From positions 194,139,000 through 194,202,999 of the forward strand of contig NC_073306.1 in NCBI RefSeq assembly GCF_027595985.1: a stretch of DNA of 64,000 nucleotides, given 5' to 3'. The notes under the pieces are model-generated. The model searched no databases, was not told the DNA's origin, and worked only from the letters and a program-made list of their open reading frames with translations. Positions 1 to 11,600 of this stretch are shown one piece after another. Every line of letters starts with the position of its first letter. Within the stretch, counting starts at the first letter, position 1. Position numbers and translations under genes: made by a program. The stretch is from Sorex araneus (lineage: Eukaryota > Chordata > Mammalia > Eulipotyphla > Soricidae).

Positions 1-624
1 ATAAGTAGATCGTTCGGACGAGCCTCACGCATGGGGGAGCCAGCAGAGGAATCCAGGTGTGCAGGACCCGGGGCCGAGATCTCCAAGGCTGCTCAGATTG
101 TGTCTGGGCCTTTTCCACCTAGATCCCCCATTTTCCAGTAGCTAGACAGTCACACCCAGAGACTGCCCCCGGAGCCGTGTAATCCCATCAATGGCCAACA
201 TCCAGAGACTATAAAACCAAGCTCCCTGCTACATTGCGGCCTCACGATATCTTATAACATAGTTCTCCCTCTTAGAGGACCTGACAAGGTACCGAGTTTA
301 TTGCCCAGTTGGAAGAGTATGGCAAGCTCCCCGTGGTGCATTCATATCCAAAATACAGTAACAGATATATACATACCTCTTGGAGAGCCCAGCAAGCTAC
401 GGAGAGTATCTCGCCCGCACGGCAGAGCCTGGCAAGCTACCCATGGCGTATTCGATATGCCAAAAACAGTAATGATGGGTCTCATTCCCCTGACCCTGAA
501 AGAGCCTCCAATCGTTGGGAAAGACGAGTTAGGAGAAGCTGCTAAAATCTCAGGGCTCAGTGTAATAGAGACGTTACTGGTGCCCACTCGAGGTAATCGA
601 CAGACAACAGGATGACAGTGATAC
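1..624 (+). mobile_element. Composite retroposon copy C1 (cut by window start)
   Basis: The first ~250 bp match the unique 5' part of the elements at 24611-25344 and 48777-49464 (blocks around ttttccagtag, cacacccag, gactgcccc, gtgtaatccca, catccagagac). From ~260 on it becomes a SINE-B2 body ending in a CAGTGATA-type tail. The SINE part has an extra duplicated stretch (around 300-400), seen again in the element at 34590. Confidence 0.75.
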
Positions 625-671
625 AGTGATACTTTATGCAATAGAGTTATAGTAAGGGTTACATTTACAGT

Positions 672-925
672 GGGCTGGAGTGATAGCAAGTGGGTAGGGT
701 TTTTGCTTTGCATGTGGCCGACCCGGGGTTCAATTCCTCCACCCTTCTCGGAGAGACCGGCATGCTACCGAGAGTATCTTGCCCATATGGCAGAGTCGGC
801 AAGCTACCTTTGGCATATTCAATATGCCAAAAACCAGTAACAAGAAGTCTCACAATGGAGATGTTACTGGTGCCCACTCAAGCAAATCGATGAGCAACAG
901 GATGACAGTGACAATGGCAATGACA
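672..925 (+). mobile_element. SINE-B1 (tRNA-headed, CAGTGA tail)
   Basis: Full-length copy with the tRNA-derived head (B box ggttcaattcc) and the body with ctaccgagagtatc, catattcaatatgcc and ggagatgttactggtgccc. It ends in gatgacagtgacaatgg and has no poly(A). Confidence 0.85.
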
Positions 926-934
926 TTTATAGTA

Positions 935-1680
935 TTACAGTATTGATAAAGTTATTGTACAACTTCACTCCTTTCCCTATGTTGCCTCTGTCCTAACCCC
1001 CCTCCACTAATTGGTCTACAGTAGTAATGTTGCTATATACATCAAACATATATCCTACATATAACCTATGTTCTCATGTTACTCCTAATCAAGCAAGTCA
1101 TTCTTTTCCCTTCCTCCCCTCCAACATGGCACCTTTTAGTCTATAACCCAGAGTTCAGGATTAGTTATTGGTAAATATTATTGCTTCCTTTGATTTGTTT
1201 CTCAGTATACCACAGAGGACGTAAAGCATACTGTACTGTATTTATCCTTCTGCTTCTGGCTTTTTTGCTTATTTTGCTCAGCATGATGCTTTCCAATTCT
1301 ACCCACGTCGTTGCAAACTACATGACTTCATTTTCTATTGTGTGCATATAGAAAACTTTTCTGGGGGGTGCAGTTTGTGGGGTCTGCACCAGAGCTTTCT
1401 CCCCGCTCTGTGCTCAGGGATCACTGCTCACAGAGCTGGGGAAACTGATTATGAAAAACCAGAGAACCCAGCAGCTGCATATCAAGCACCTTATCTGCTA
1501 TACCATCTATCCAACCCCCAACTTCCTTATCTACTCATCTATCTGCTATACCATCTATCCAACCCCCAACTTCCTTATCTACTCATCTTTTATTAAACAT
1601 CTGGGTTGCTTCCATATCCTGGATATTGCACTAAGATCTCCAATGACATAGGTCTGTATATACCATTTTAATTTAAGTTT
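935..1680 (-). mobile_element. L1 3' region remnant
   Basis: Read on the minus strand it gives the conserved mammalian L1 3' stretch (gtttgcaacgacgtgggtag, then agcatcatgctgagcaaaat, then the gccagaagcagaaggataaat block). It is interrupted by a SINE-A fragment near 1362-1455 and by a 48-bp tandem duplication at 1493-1588. Confidence 0.7.
1493..1588. repeat. Perfect 48-bp tandem duplication
   Basis: The unit at 1493-1540 (starting atctgctatacc) is repeated without a mismatch at 1541-1588. It lies in old L1-derived sequence, so the duplication is much younger than its host sequence. Confidence 0.95.
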
Positions 1681-1685
1681 CTATA

Positions 1686-1958
1686 GCCTAGCTCTCCCTC
1701 TCAGGGAGCCTGGCAAGGTACCGAGAGCATCCTACCCACATGGCAGGGTCTGGCAAGCTCTCCATGGCATATTTGATATGCCAAATACAGTAACAATGAT
1801 GGGTCTCATTCCCCTTACCTTGAAATAGTCTCCAATGCAGCACCGCTGGGAAGAATAAGTAAAGAGAGGCTGCTAAAATCTCAGGGGTAGGAGGAATGGA
1901 GGTGTTACTGGCGCCCACTCGAGCATATTGGTGATCGGTGGGATTACAGTGATACATA
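1686..1958 (+). mobile_element. SINE-B2, head missing
   Basis: Begins at the ctctccctctcagggagcc region without the tRNA head and carries the ~100-bp B2 insert (cattccccttaccttgaaa, then gaagaataagtaaagagagg). It ends in gatacatata and runs into a (TATA)n tract. Confidence 0.75.
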
Positions 1959-2290
1959 TATATTTATATATACTTATATATAAATATATATACTTATATA
2001 TAAATATATATACTTATATTTGTATAAGTATATACAAATATACTTATATGTATAGGTACATACACATATCTATAGATATAGATAAATGTGTGTAATATAA
2101 AGGAAAATAAAGTGTGAGATAAACTTTTACTTTCCTATTAATTTAATTTAAAGCTAAACAAATTTTTTGCTGCAAAAGACAGCAATTTATATATCTATAA
2201 ATATGCATTTATACATGTGATATATATTTGTATGTTTACATATATATGTATTGATATATATATTTTTATAAGAAAAGGAATACCAGGTGA
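1955..2290. repeat. AT-rich simple repeat region, (TATA)n/(ATAC)n
   Basis: Low-complexity tatatata/tacttatata repeats seeded at the SINE tail, with further patches near 2190-2270. No gene. Confidence 0.8.
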
Positions 2291-2424
2291 ACCTCATCAC
2301 ACTAGCAGAGACTGGTAAGTAAGGAAAAATTACATTGATTGGTTTTGGTGTTATTTTTCCCCATAAATCAGTAGACGGCCATATCTATGATTATAGAAAG
2401 AAAAAAAGAATTATATATACTAGA

Positions 2425-2503
2425 TATAACTCACAATGGTGATGTTACCAGTGCCCGCTTGAGCAAATCGATGAACAGGACAACAGTGCTACAGTGCTAT
2501 AAA
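2425..2503 (+). mobile_element. SINE-B 3' fragment
   Basis: Contains tcacaatggtgatgttaccagt and gcttgagcaaatcgatgaa, followed by the acagtgctacagtgctat tail. The 5' part is absent. Confidence 0.7.
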
Positions 2504-3059
2504 TATCTATATATAATACAATATAATCTGAAAGGCAATATATGTGGTATACTGAGAAATAAATCTAAGGAAGGAATAATATTTACTGATAGGGCACTAT
2601 AATCTTCTAAAGATTAGTTATGAAAAAAGAAGCTCAATTTCCCTGTATTTTTCTATGAAAACAATTAGCTACTTTCCTATATTGTTGATAGATTTTAATC
2701 TAAGGATATTTGGTAATTATAAAATTAAGACAAACAAAATATACTGGCATACACCGAATTACTAAGAACTAATTCATATTTGATAAAATTTAACTCTGAC
2801 ATGTGAGAGATAAATTGCTTTGAAAAGTTTCTTTCTCTCTCTCTCTCTTTTCTCTGAAGTAAAACGAGCTTATTGGGAAATAAAAGAAGGAAAGGAGAGA
2901 GGTAAATTTAGATATTCTCAGAAGAGAATATGGGATTCTCTAGATTGGAGAGATCTCCAACTAGTGTTTGTGGGTAGGATAACCGTGGGTGTGTTCCATA
3001 ACTGCCTTTATCCCTAATTCTTTACACAAATGGGATTTAAAGCAGCCTGAGGGGGTAAA

Positions 3060-3930
3060 ATCTTTAATGCAAGAGATTATTGCAAGCAAGGAGATAGGGA
3101 CGCTCTGGTTAACTAGGTTGGGGAAAACCTAATATACTTTTTTGGTTTTGTCTGAAACCTAAACCAGCCCAAAGGCACTGAGGCTTTTGACTCAAAAGTC
3201 CCATGTCCGGGACTAGAGAACTATTGAAATCAGAAATGCAGCCCAAGAAAGATGGAGAGGCACCAGGAATTCATCCCCAAAGGTTTCCATAAGAAAAGAA
3301 TGGAGTCTTTTTACATGAAAAATTATAATGACAATCTGAATCCCCTCAAGACTTTGACTGAATACCTGATGTGAGGAATTTATTAAGAGGAAAAGAAACA
3401 TCAGAACCAGTAGGCAAATTATGAACAGGAATGAGGTGGTGAGTATTGAAGTATCCAAAACTATTGTTTGAAGGCTAAGGAGTGACATGGTTACAAGAAT
3501 GCCACTATTCAATAGATTTCTTGTTCCCGGGCACAGATTAGGATGCAGGCTACTAGCAAGGGACCAGTAAGGGATCACAAGTCAGAAGTTTCTAGGCAAC
3601 TTCAATGGGGAGATAAAACCCCATGCTTTTAATGTCTCGTCAGATTTCTATCCCCATGCCCTGTTACAGGGTCCAGAAAACAGATGCCAGTTTACAGCGA
3701 CTGAGATATGCATTAGTAGGATATAGGTAGCACCTGATGACGCCAAGCTTGACTCTCATAGCAGAGTCATGTTCATAGGCTGAAGACACGAGAGCCTGCC
3801 AAGGTGGGACCAAGGCCCACATATAAGAAAGAGGCCTTAAAACCAGACAAAGGACAACATTGTGTCTTGCTCTGGAATAAGGCCTACTTTCCCCAACTAG
3901 GCAAGTATCACATGATGGAACAAAGAGGGC
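3060..3930. other. Unassigned moderately GC-rich sequence
   Basis: No gene supported. A 121-codon open frame on the minus strand (3213-3578) has no recognisable domain. Composition is richer than the AT-rich flanks, and the block continues at 4095-4740 beyond the inserted SINE. It could be an old retroelement. Confidence 0.4.
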
Positions 3931-3932
3931 CA

Positions 3933-4090
3933 GGGGCCAGAGCGGTAGTACAGCGGGTAGGGCATTTGCCTTGCACATGGCCAACCCGGCATCCCTTTTG
4001 GTCTCCCCAGCACTACGAGGAATAATTCCTGAGTGCAGAGCCAGGAGTAACCCCTGAGCATCTCTGGGTGTGACCCAAAAAGAAAAAATA
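3933..4090 (+). mobile_element. SINE-A (SOR-like)
   Basis: tRNA-derived head (gcggtagtacagcgggtagg), a damaged B box, then the A-type body caggagtaacccctgagcat and gtgacccaaaaag, with a short A-rich tail. Confidence 0.85.
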
Positions 4091-4094
4091 AAGG

Positions 4095-4740
4095 GCCTTT
4101 GATTATGTGTGTTGGGAAGAACATTGTCTAAAACCATATCCAGCCTGAAGGCATGGAGGCCTTTGTCACAACAGACCTTGGAGCACAGAAAACCATTTAG
4201 ATGCAGAATTCACAGCCTGGTGAAAGGAGGTTTCCTAAGAGAAGAATTAGCTGGAGGCCCTGGGAGAAGAGTTCTACCTGGAGCACAGGCCATGTGAAGA
4301 ATATCAAAAGAACACCATCTATGGTTCCGTACTCTTCACCTTGGTAAGCACCGTACCAAGGCACTGTGGGCTCAGTTTGGGAAATTGTATATCAACTTAC
4401 ATTGCAGAGGAAGAGGTGGGCACAAGTCACCTGCATCTTCTCTCGTGAGAGCTGGACTTTCACACTAGAATGTCCACTTCCCATTTGGGAGAAATGACCC
4501 ACATACCCGCCTTCAATTGTGTGATGGCTTTTATGCATTGTGGAGAACGCATGTAAAATCTCTTCTCTCTTGAATACCTCACACCTGCTCTCTTTATTCT
4601 CCCAACAGACTTATTCCACTCCGCTATTCGTCTTCTCCTGGAGTTCTTTTCTGTAAACGAAAGGCTCCAGACTAAGAAGCCCTGGTAGGATTGAGGACTG
4701 ACACAGCCTGAGTTCATAACTCCTGAGAAATCAGTATAAT
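4095..4740. other. Unassigned sequence, continuation of the 3060-3930 block
   Basis: No coding exon or repeat family recognised. It includes a pyrimidine-rich stretch near 4555-4640. The SINE at 3933 splits what looks like one older unit. Confidence 0.35.
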
Positions 4741-5565
4741 CTCCAACACAATTGGACTTAGGCTCAATTTGACAGCTGGCTTAACATCAGTCATAAATAT
4801 CTCAGGCACTTCAGGGGTAACAGAAGTGGGTATTACTAAAAATATCCAATACCTGATAGATTCACAATCAAAAGATATAAAATATTTCACAAAATTCAAA
4901 TATAAACATCCAGTAGAAAAATTCACTGTCATGACACTGAGAGAATTAATAGGGTTTATTATTAAACTGATAAAACCTAGTTTAATAGGGTTTGTTAAAC
5001 TAGCCATCAAAGCAGTTTTGGGTAAAAAATTTCAGGAGTACACATAGGCATGCGAGTAGAGAAATAAAATATCTTAAAAGCATGTTAATGTTTTTGAGCT
5101 AAAAATATAAAATATCTAAAACTTAAAATTATATTAATTGAATTAACGGAATGGGAAGAAAGAGGATACACAAAAGGGAGACATAATGCATAATAAGTAA
5201 GCATTTAACATTATTTTGAGCAATTAGCAGAAACCTGTATGTTTCTAAAGAAATCTAGTTAAACTTTAAACATTCTTAATTTCTAACTTATTTATTGCAA
5301 TAAAACTTACCAGAAAAGATTTTTATTTTAACACAATTATAGAAAATATTAATTGGAGAATAGCTATACATGTTGTATGTGTCTTCATTAGGTTCTGTGT
5401 ACACACAGGTACACACAAGGAATTTGTCCCATGTTCTATATATATATCCATGTGCTATGTCCCATATTTACATAAATATAGCAAAACTCTGTATTTAAAT
5501 ACCTATAGGAAACTTATTATTATTCCATCAGCAAAATCATGAAAATACAATAAATCAAATTTGGA
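4741..5565. other. AT-rich intergenic DNA
   Basis: Nothing recognisable beyond local AT-rich low complexity (for example tatatatat near 5440). Confidence 0.5.
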
Positions 5566-5567
5566 TT

Positions 5568-5823
5568 CTGTACTGTCAACAGCACAGCACAGCAGGTAGG
5601 GCATTTGCCTTGCACTCGGCCAAGCAGGGTTTGATTCCTCTGTCCCTCTCGGAGAGCCCAGCAAGCTACCGAGAGTATCCCATCCACACGGCAGAGCCTG
5701 GCAAGCTATCTGTGGCATATTCGATATGCCAAAAACAGTAACAAGTCTCACAATGGAGGCGTTACTGATGCCCCTTGAGCAAATTGATGAACTGGAAGAC
5801 AGTGCTGCAGTGCTACTGTCAAT
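5568..5823 (+). mobile_element. SINE-B1
   Basis: Head with cacagcaggtagggcatttgc, then ctctcggagagcccagcaag, a core ending in gttactgatgcc and the gacagtgctgcagtgctac tail. Confidence 0.85.
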
Positions 5824-5984
5824 ATTAACTATCATCCACACGGTGGCAGCAAATCCTAAAATTAAATACACTTCTTAATGGTAAAAAGAATTCTAAGATC
5901 TGATTGTAGTTGATGTAAAATACAAATAATATACACTTGTTACTTACAGAAGTTGTTTATTTGAGGTAAAATATAAATAATATG

Positions 5985-6045
5985 CATGTTACTGGTGCCC
6001 GCTTGAGCAAATCATTGAGCAATGGAATGGCAGTGATACAGTGAT
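5985..6045 (+). mobile_element. SINE-B 3' fragment
   Basis: Only the last ~60 bp of the body and tail are present (gttactggtgcccgcttgag, then gcagtgatacagtgat). Confidence 0.7.
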
Positions 6046-6478
6046 TTTATAATTTTGAAGCTGCATTTACACACAAATGTTTTTGGAAATCTCACAAAAG
6101 TAATGTAACCTACATTTTATTTTTTAGGCGGAGAAATCAAAGTTAGATAGTTCAGAATTTGTAAACAAATGGAACCTGAAATCACAGCTTTTTTTTTAAC
6201 CAAATATACATTTTTGCACCCTACTGTATTCCTGAAACGATGATTAAATCATGAACAGAAGCTTCTGATTTTTTTTTTTTGTATTTCACTGACATTATTT
6301 AGTGATGCCAACTATACACAAAGCAGTTTCCAGGTAGAGATCAGATTTAGAAGTCATTATTTTGAAAAAAATTTTGGTACAATTTTGTAGTACATTGGAA
6401 TTTATTTTCCTCTTCCAAATATTTTTTATGCACACTAAAATTTAAAAACATTTGGACTGGGTAATTGAGCACATAGTG

Positions 6479-7626
6479 TGTAAAAATAAAAAGAAAGGGA
6501 GAGGGCGTGGGAAGGGACGCCTCACCACACCGAGCCAGGCACAGGGCCTAGGGCAGCAGCCGTCTCTCCCGCCACCCGAGTTCGGTAGCCTCCAGCCGCT
6601 TCCCCCACCCCGGGGAGGTTGATGGCGAAGATGTGGCAGGCGAAGGAAGGAACGGAGCCAAGATGGTTGGTCTCACTTGCAGTTTATTCCAATCTTCCCT
6701 CTATACACTCTCCTCTGGAACTCTCCCTCTGCCCCCTCATACAGCTACCTTAAATCTCCCCGTCCCCCAGCAGCCTGGGGCTTATCCAAAGGTGTGATTA
6801 CAATCCATAGGGGGTATAGTTCTATCCCTTAGGGGAATGCCTTCACTAGGACAGAATCTCTCTTTCAGCAGGAGGACCCACCCAAGGGCAGAGTCCCATG
6901 AATGTGTTTCTCTTCTCCTCAGCCAGCAAACATATAAGAATTCATAATATTAATCATTTTGTATGGACACAATAAGAGATGCATTAAAGCTTATAGAATT
7001 GCTCTCCTGGGGCCATCTCAATCTCAGACTACAGTGCTCAGGCCAGATCAGTCTTTCCTATCCCTGGCAGGGTCCCAGTCTCATAATTACTATTGGATCA
7101 TGACAGCATTTGTCTATGATCAAGCTCTTAACTTATAGTTAAGAATTAGGCACTTTGGCCAGGCCCATCTCGATGCCAGGGTAGCACATAACTCACCGCT
7201 TGCCCTGGATCCTTCCCGTCCCACGTCGGGGACCCTACTTTGGGGTGCTAGGAACTGAGGGCAACTGAGGCTTAAGTGGAGAAAGCAGATACCCAGAAGG
7301 GAATAATATTCGAGGCCAATTAAGTCTTAAGTTATAAAAACATAATATTGTCTTCTTGTGTCTATACAAAAAAGACATAGCTTTAAAGTAAATTATTCAA
7401 AAGGCATAAAGAGGAGAGAAAGGCAATGTTATAATATTCAGTGTCCTAGGAAGTTCTGACCTTACCAATTAACAGAGTTTGATTAAGGGAAGAGCAGATA
7501 AACTGGTAGAAATGGTTACAGATAAACAAAGGAATGGGAGTGACTCGGGAGCACTTTGATGGGTGTGACTGATAAACCTAAGCTCCTAGTGGCAAGGGGG
7601 AAAGCACAAACCAATGATATCCAACA
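6479..7626 (-). mobile_element. Older solo LTR related to copies 1 and 2, copy 3
   Basis: On the minus strand it matches the other two LTRs over most of their length. The landmarks run in the same order: the tail around the opposite-strand TTTTTACA, the GATCAAGCTCTTAACTTATA stretch, the CCTTTTTGTATGG-like block and the TTAGGTTTAT block near the 5' end. It is clearly more diverged. The flanks carry catagt on both sides (6472-6477, with one extra base before the element, and 7627-7632), a probable 6-bp target-site duplication. The CpG-rich segment near 6500-6620 is the LTR 3' part. Confidence 0.75.
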
Positions 7627-7656
7627 CATAGTATCTAAATATAAAAATACTGATAT

Positions 7657-7760
7657 AGAATCACTGTATCACTGTCACTGTCATCCCGTTGTTCATCGAT
7701 TTACTCGAGTGGGCACCAGTAACATCTCTATTCCTCCCAGCCCAGACCTCAACAGCTGCT
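7657..7760 (-). mobile_element. SINE-B2 3' fragment
   Basis: Reverse-orientation tail and distal body (cactgtcatcccgttgttca to aacatctctattcctccc). It breaks off at cagctgctaa, inside the B2 insert. Confidence 0.7.
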
Positions 7761-7960
7761 AATCCCAAATGGGAGTATAAAAAGAGGCCCCCATAGCCAT
7801 GCCACCAGACTCCGAGCCATGCTGTTTTCACTCGGGATGCCCCAGAAGGGGAAGGGTGAGACCCTCCCTGCCCCGAGGGACCCAGCCCCAGCAGCTGTCC
7901 TCCACTACCCAACCAACGCCACGCTCCAGGCCTCTTTCCAGACACATTATAACACAGTAT
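7761..7960. other. GC-rich unassigned segment
   Basis: C/G-rich sequence between the SINE fragment and the L1 tail. The 119-codon minus-strand frame here overlaps repeats and shows no domain. Possibly another repeat. Confidence 0.3.
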
Positions 7961-7970
7961 AAGACACTTT

Positions 7971-8090
7971 TTGAGGGAAAAACAAGCACGAAATGTTTGA
8001 ATCTGTAACTGTACCCTCACTGTGATTCACTAATAAATAAATAAATTAAATAAATTAAATTAAAAACAGAAAAAACAAACTGTAAAAAAA
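7971..8090 (+). mobile_element. Severely 5'-truncated L1 insertion
   Basis: 120-bp L1 3' end (gaatctgtaactgtaccctc, then gtgattcactaataaataaa and an A-rich tail) flanked by a perfect 10-bp duplication, aagacacttt (7961-7970 and 8091-8100). The same 3' end recurs at 56459, 57272 and 57622. Confidence 0.85.
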
Positions 8091-8886
8091 AAGACACTTT
8101 CTACCCATTTTCCATAACTACCACACTATATTTGATTGAGTTCAGACAGTAGGCAACAAATAATAGAAAGTGTTTTTTATATATACATATATATATAAAC
8201 TTTTTACAAGACATTGTAACTAAAATGAAAAAGATAAGCAATTTTCTTTAGCAATTTTGAAAGTATTAAAATTTTACTTTGGTATGTTAGTTCCTAATTT
8301 CGTCACGAGATGGTGGTATACACATGCCTTCCCTTATCTGAAATCTAAAATGTCTAAAATACATTTTAGAATAGCTGCCCATTTCCCCCCATAATTTTAA
8401 CTGATTTATCATTGGTTTACAATACAATGAAAATTCAACTCTGAAGTCCTAACATCAACAAAATTTCAATGAGTTCATACTCATTTGATGCCTCCACCCC
8501 CACCTCTACCCTTTCTGCTTTCTTTTTTCCTTCCCAAATTAAGTATTTCAGTAACTGGTTTAGAATTTAGAGTCATACACATTTTCCTTCCCAGTTTGGT
8601 TGCATGATTTATATTACACAAATGAATGAAAGTGTCGGATTTCTTTTCCCTCACTCTTTCCTTATTTCACTTACGTTTACTCTCTCAAGATCCATATACC
8701 TTGCCCCAGAGGGCACTGATTCATCTACTTAATGGCAGAGTAGCATTTTAGTGTGTGTACATATAGTATTACATTGAGACTTTTTTCTTATCTTCTGTCG
8801 ACTGGTATTTAGGTCGATTCTGTGTTTTGATTATTGTTAAAAATATGCTCTGAACACAGGGGTGCAAAATCCCTTTAAATTAGTAT

Positions 8887-9047
8887 TTTTGTTTTATTTT
8901 TGTGTGGCCACCACCTATAGCTTACCCCTGGTCCTGTGTGTGCTCAGAAATCTCTCCTGGTGAGGCTGTGGGAACATAAATGTTGCCAGGATCAAACCTA
9001 AATTGGCCATATTCAAGGCAAGCAACATACTATCTTTCCAGCCCCTA
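8887..9047 (-). mobile_element. SINE-A, old copy
   Basis: Reverse orientation, diverged: gtggccaccacctatagctt at the tail side and ctatctttccagcccc at the head side. Confidence 0.65.
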
Positions 9048-9069
9048 AATTGACTTTAAAAACAATATA

Positions 9070-9240
9070 GCCTGGGCAGGAGGATAATACAGTAGATAGA
9101 GCATTTGCCTTGCAAATGAGTCTGATTTGGGTCTGATCTTTGGCACAGCCACATGGTCTGCCAAGTCTCACAAGATCTCTGAATGCCGATCCAGGGAAAA
9201 TCCCTGAGCATCGCTTTATGTGGCCCCCAAACAAAAACAA
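9070..9240 (+). mobile_element. SINE-A, old copy
   Basis: Diverged head (ataatacagtagatagagca), then ccctgagcatcgctttatgtgg and an A/C-rich tail. It forms an inverted neighbour to the copy at 8887-9047. Confidence 0.65.
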
Positions 9241-9268
9241 ACACACAAATAAGCATAATTTAGCTATA

Positions 9269-9415
9269 GGGACTGGAGAGAGCACAGCGGGTAGGACTTT
9301 GCCTTGAATGCAGAGTCAATCACCAGTATCCCATATGCTCCCCCAAAAGTGATTTCTCAGAGCACTGCCAGGAGTAACCCCTGAGTGTCACCAAGTGTAG
9401 CCACCAAACAAAAAT
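9269..9415 (+). mobile_element. SINE-A
   Basis: gggactggagagagcacagc head, then gccaggagtaacccctgagt and an A-rich tail. It is tandem to the previous copy. Confidence 0.75.
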
Positions 9416-9624
9416 CAAACAAGGACAACAACAATAATAATGTTAGCTTGATCATGTTGGATTAAAAAGTTTTCCCTTTTTATTTTTCTAAGGAATCCAC
9501 ATTATTTTCCATATAGGCTGCATCAATATGCATTTCTGCTACCAGTGTTCCAGATTTTAAGTTTTTTCCATGTTCTTTTCATCCCGGGTTTCTAATCTTT
9601 TTGACATAGCTCATTCTCCTGCGT

Positions 9625-9845
9625 AGCACTGTAGCACTGTTGTCCTGTTGTTCATGGATTTGCTTGAGCGGGTGCCAGTAACATCTCCATCGTGAGACTT
9701 GTTACTATTTTTAGCATATGGAATACACCAGGAGTAGCTTGCCAGGCTCTGCTGTATGGGAAGGTAGAGGGATGGAAGAATCGAACCAGGGTCGGCCAAG
9801 TGCAAGGCAAATGCCCTACCTCATGTGCTATTGCTCCAGTCCACT
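9625..9845 (-). mobile_element. SINE-B1
   Basis: Reverse orientation: tail tagcactgtagcactgttgt, distal body gtgccagtaacatctccat and head end ctattgctccagt. Confidence 0.8.
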
Positions 9846-10429
9846 CTACAGGGTATAAGGTAATAATTTACGGTGGCTTTCATTTGTTTTTCCTTAACTC
9901 TTAATTTAATTATTCTCTTCTTTTTTTTTATGGAATTGCTTTCTTATTGAGTTTCATGCGTATCCTTTGTCAAATGTGTGATGTTTGAATAGTTTTCTCC
10001 CATTTATTGCAGTCTTTTCATTTGAATGATAGGTCCCGCTAGAGTCAAATCTTAAATCCATTACAGAATTCAATATTACGGAATGTCTGGATTATGTTTT
10101 ATATATATTCTTCTTAGGGTCTAACATTTATGTCTTTAATCATAAGACATGAGCTGCTTTGTGCTTTGTGAGACAGTGATCCACTTTTCTTAATTTGCAT
10201 GTTGCTGATCATTTTCCCTAATACTATAAATTAAATTAAAAAAGTTTTGTGATGTTTTGTGTGTATAATGCTAACTATGCAAATGCAGCATTTATATTCA
10301 ATAGCAAAAATATTATGGCTTTATACTTAAAAACACATAATTTCACTCTAGAGTGGAGTATAAAGCAATACAAACAGTAGCAGAATGTTTAGTACTAAAA
10401 GTGATCTTAGTAATTTGCTCTTTGTGATA

Positions 10430-10975
10430 CATAAAAAAAAATGGATTTATTATACTTTGTTCCTGGCTATGGTGCAGATCTACTATCCTGATAATTCTGA
10501 TAAAAATGTATTATTACTCACTATAAGCACATTTTGCTTAAACCTGAACTTATGTGAATTAGTGAGACTTTTAGGGTAAACTGATTACTAAATTTGACTT
10601 ATTTGCTATGTTATCAGTAAAAACTTTGTTTTTCTGTGTCTACTTCCTTTTTCTTTAAAATGGGCATAGTCTCATCATTTTGAGCATAACTCTAAACATG
10701 ATTCCCTACAATCACATCCTCAGTGTTAGTGAGAGAATTATTATATTGCTGAAACAAATTCTCCCAAAATTAAGGGTGCCTGCTGGAAAAGCCCCCAAAG
10801 AAAGATATAGTGCAAATGTTCACAATGATAGTTTGCATTAAGATTAAGAGAAGCGTGGAACTCTTACTATGATTAAATATAAAACATACAAAGACATAAA
10901 AGAAGGATATTTAAGATCTTAATATAAATTATGCGCTTGACATGATGCTGTATTTTTCACAATTTCCAAAAACTA
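10430..10975 (+). repeat. Left arm of a ~0.5-kb inverted repeat
   Basis: The reverse complement of this segment matches 12420-12930, best over 10578-10972 (by eye roughly 85%). Shared landmarks include tgttagtgagagaatta, gctgaaacaaattctccc, ggtgcctgctgg and gacataaaagaaggatat. Homology ends sharply after cacaattt (~10972), just before an (AACC)n tract. No coding potential and no known repeat family recognised. Confidence 0.85.
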
Positions 10976-11010
10976 ACCAACCAACCAACAAGCCAACCAA
11001 CCAACAAAAA
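10973..11010. repeat. (AACC)n microsatellite
   Basis: About nine copies of aacc/caac with one interruption, exactly at the end of the left inverted-repeat arm. Confidence 0.85.
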
Positions 11011-11588
11011 ACCCCTCTCTACCTCACTAGAGACTTATAAATTTAACCCCACCTCGAATCTCTCTGAAAGGTCAGCAGTTAGAGTGTACTTAGTTAACAA
11101 TGGCCAATGAAATCAGTCATAAAGCTGTAATAGAACTATAACAAAAACTGAAACGATCAAGATGAAGTACCTTCCAAGTAATTGAATATATTGGTGATGA
11201 GATGGGATGATTCTAACTAAGTCAAGAAAGATCTTGAAATTTCTGCACATACTTTTCTTGCCTCTAATACCTTGGCTTTCAACTTTTTCCATTTGGCTGT
11301 AGTTTTTATATAAATGTTTAAGTATAGTACTTTCCTAATTTTTGTGAGAGTCATTCTAAAAAAAAAAGGCATTTTGTTTAGAACAGTTTTTAGAATGTTC
11401 CACACAAAAATGTTCCCAATATATATGGGAACTTTCTGGAATGTATAGTTGCCTACAAAGTGAGAGTAGCTTTGAGACCCCATTTGTTCCTGTCATCTGA
11501 AGTGGAAGCAATATAAAGGGAATATGATCTTAGCTTGCCTAAGCTAGTTCTTGGTAGTAACTATCAAAATAAAATTAAATTATAAAAT
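11011..11588. other. AT-rich spacer inside the inverted repeat
   Basis: No gene. An 88-codon minus-strand frame (11217-11483) has no family features. Confidence 0.4.
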
Positions 11589-11600
11589 ATTCAGATGATG

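Larger units (their letters stand above)
8390..10240 (-). mobile_element. Old L1 remnant
   Basis: The minus strand carries L1 ORF2 3' and UTR landmarks in order. On the plus strand these are ttaatggcagagtagcattt, ttcatcccgg, gagtttcatgcgtatccttt, gttttctcccatttattgca and ggtctaacatttatgtcttt. It is split by three SINE-A copies (8887-9415) and one SINE-B (9625-9845). No frame survives. Confidence 0.7.

Noticed and set aside
3664-4137. 157-codon minus-strand open frame
   Set aside because: Its middle is the reverse of the SINE-A at 3933-4090, and the same peptide pattern appears in every reverse SINE-A copy.
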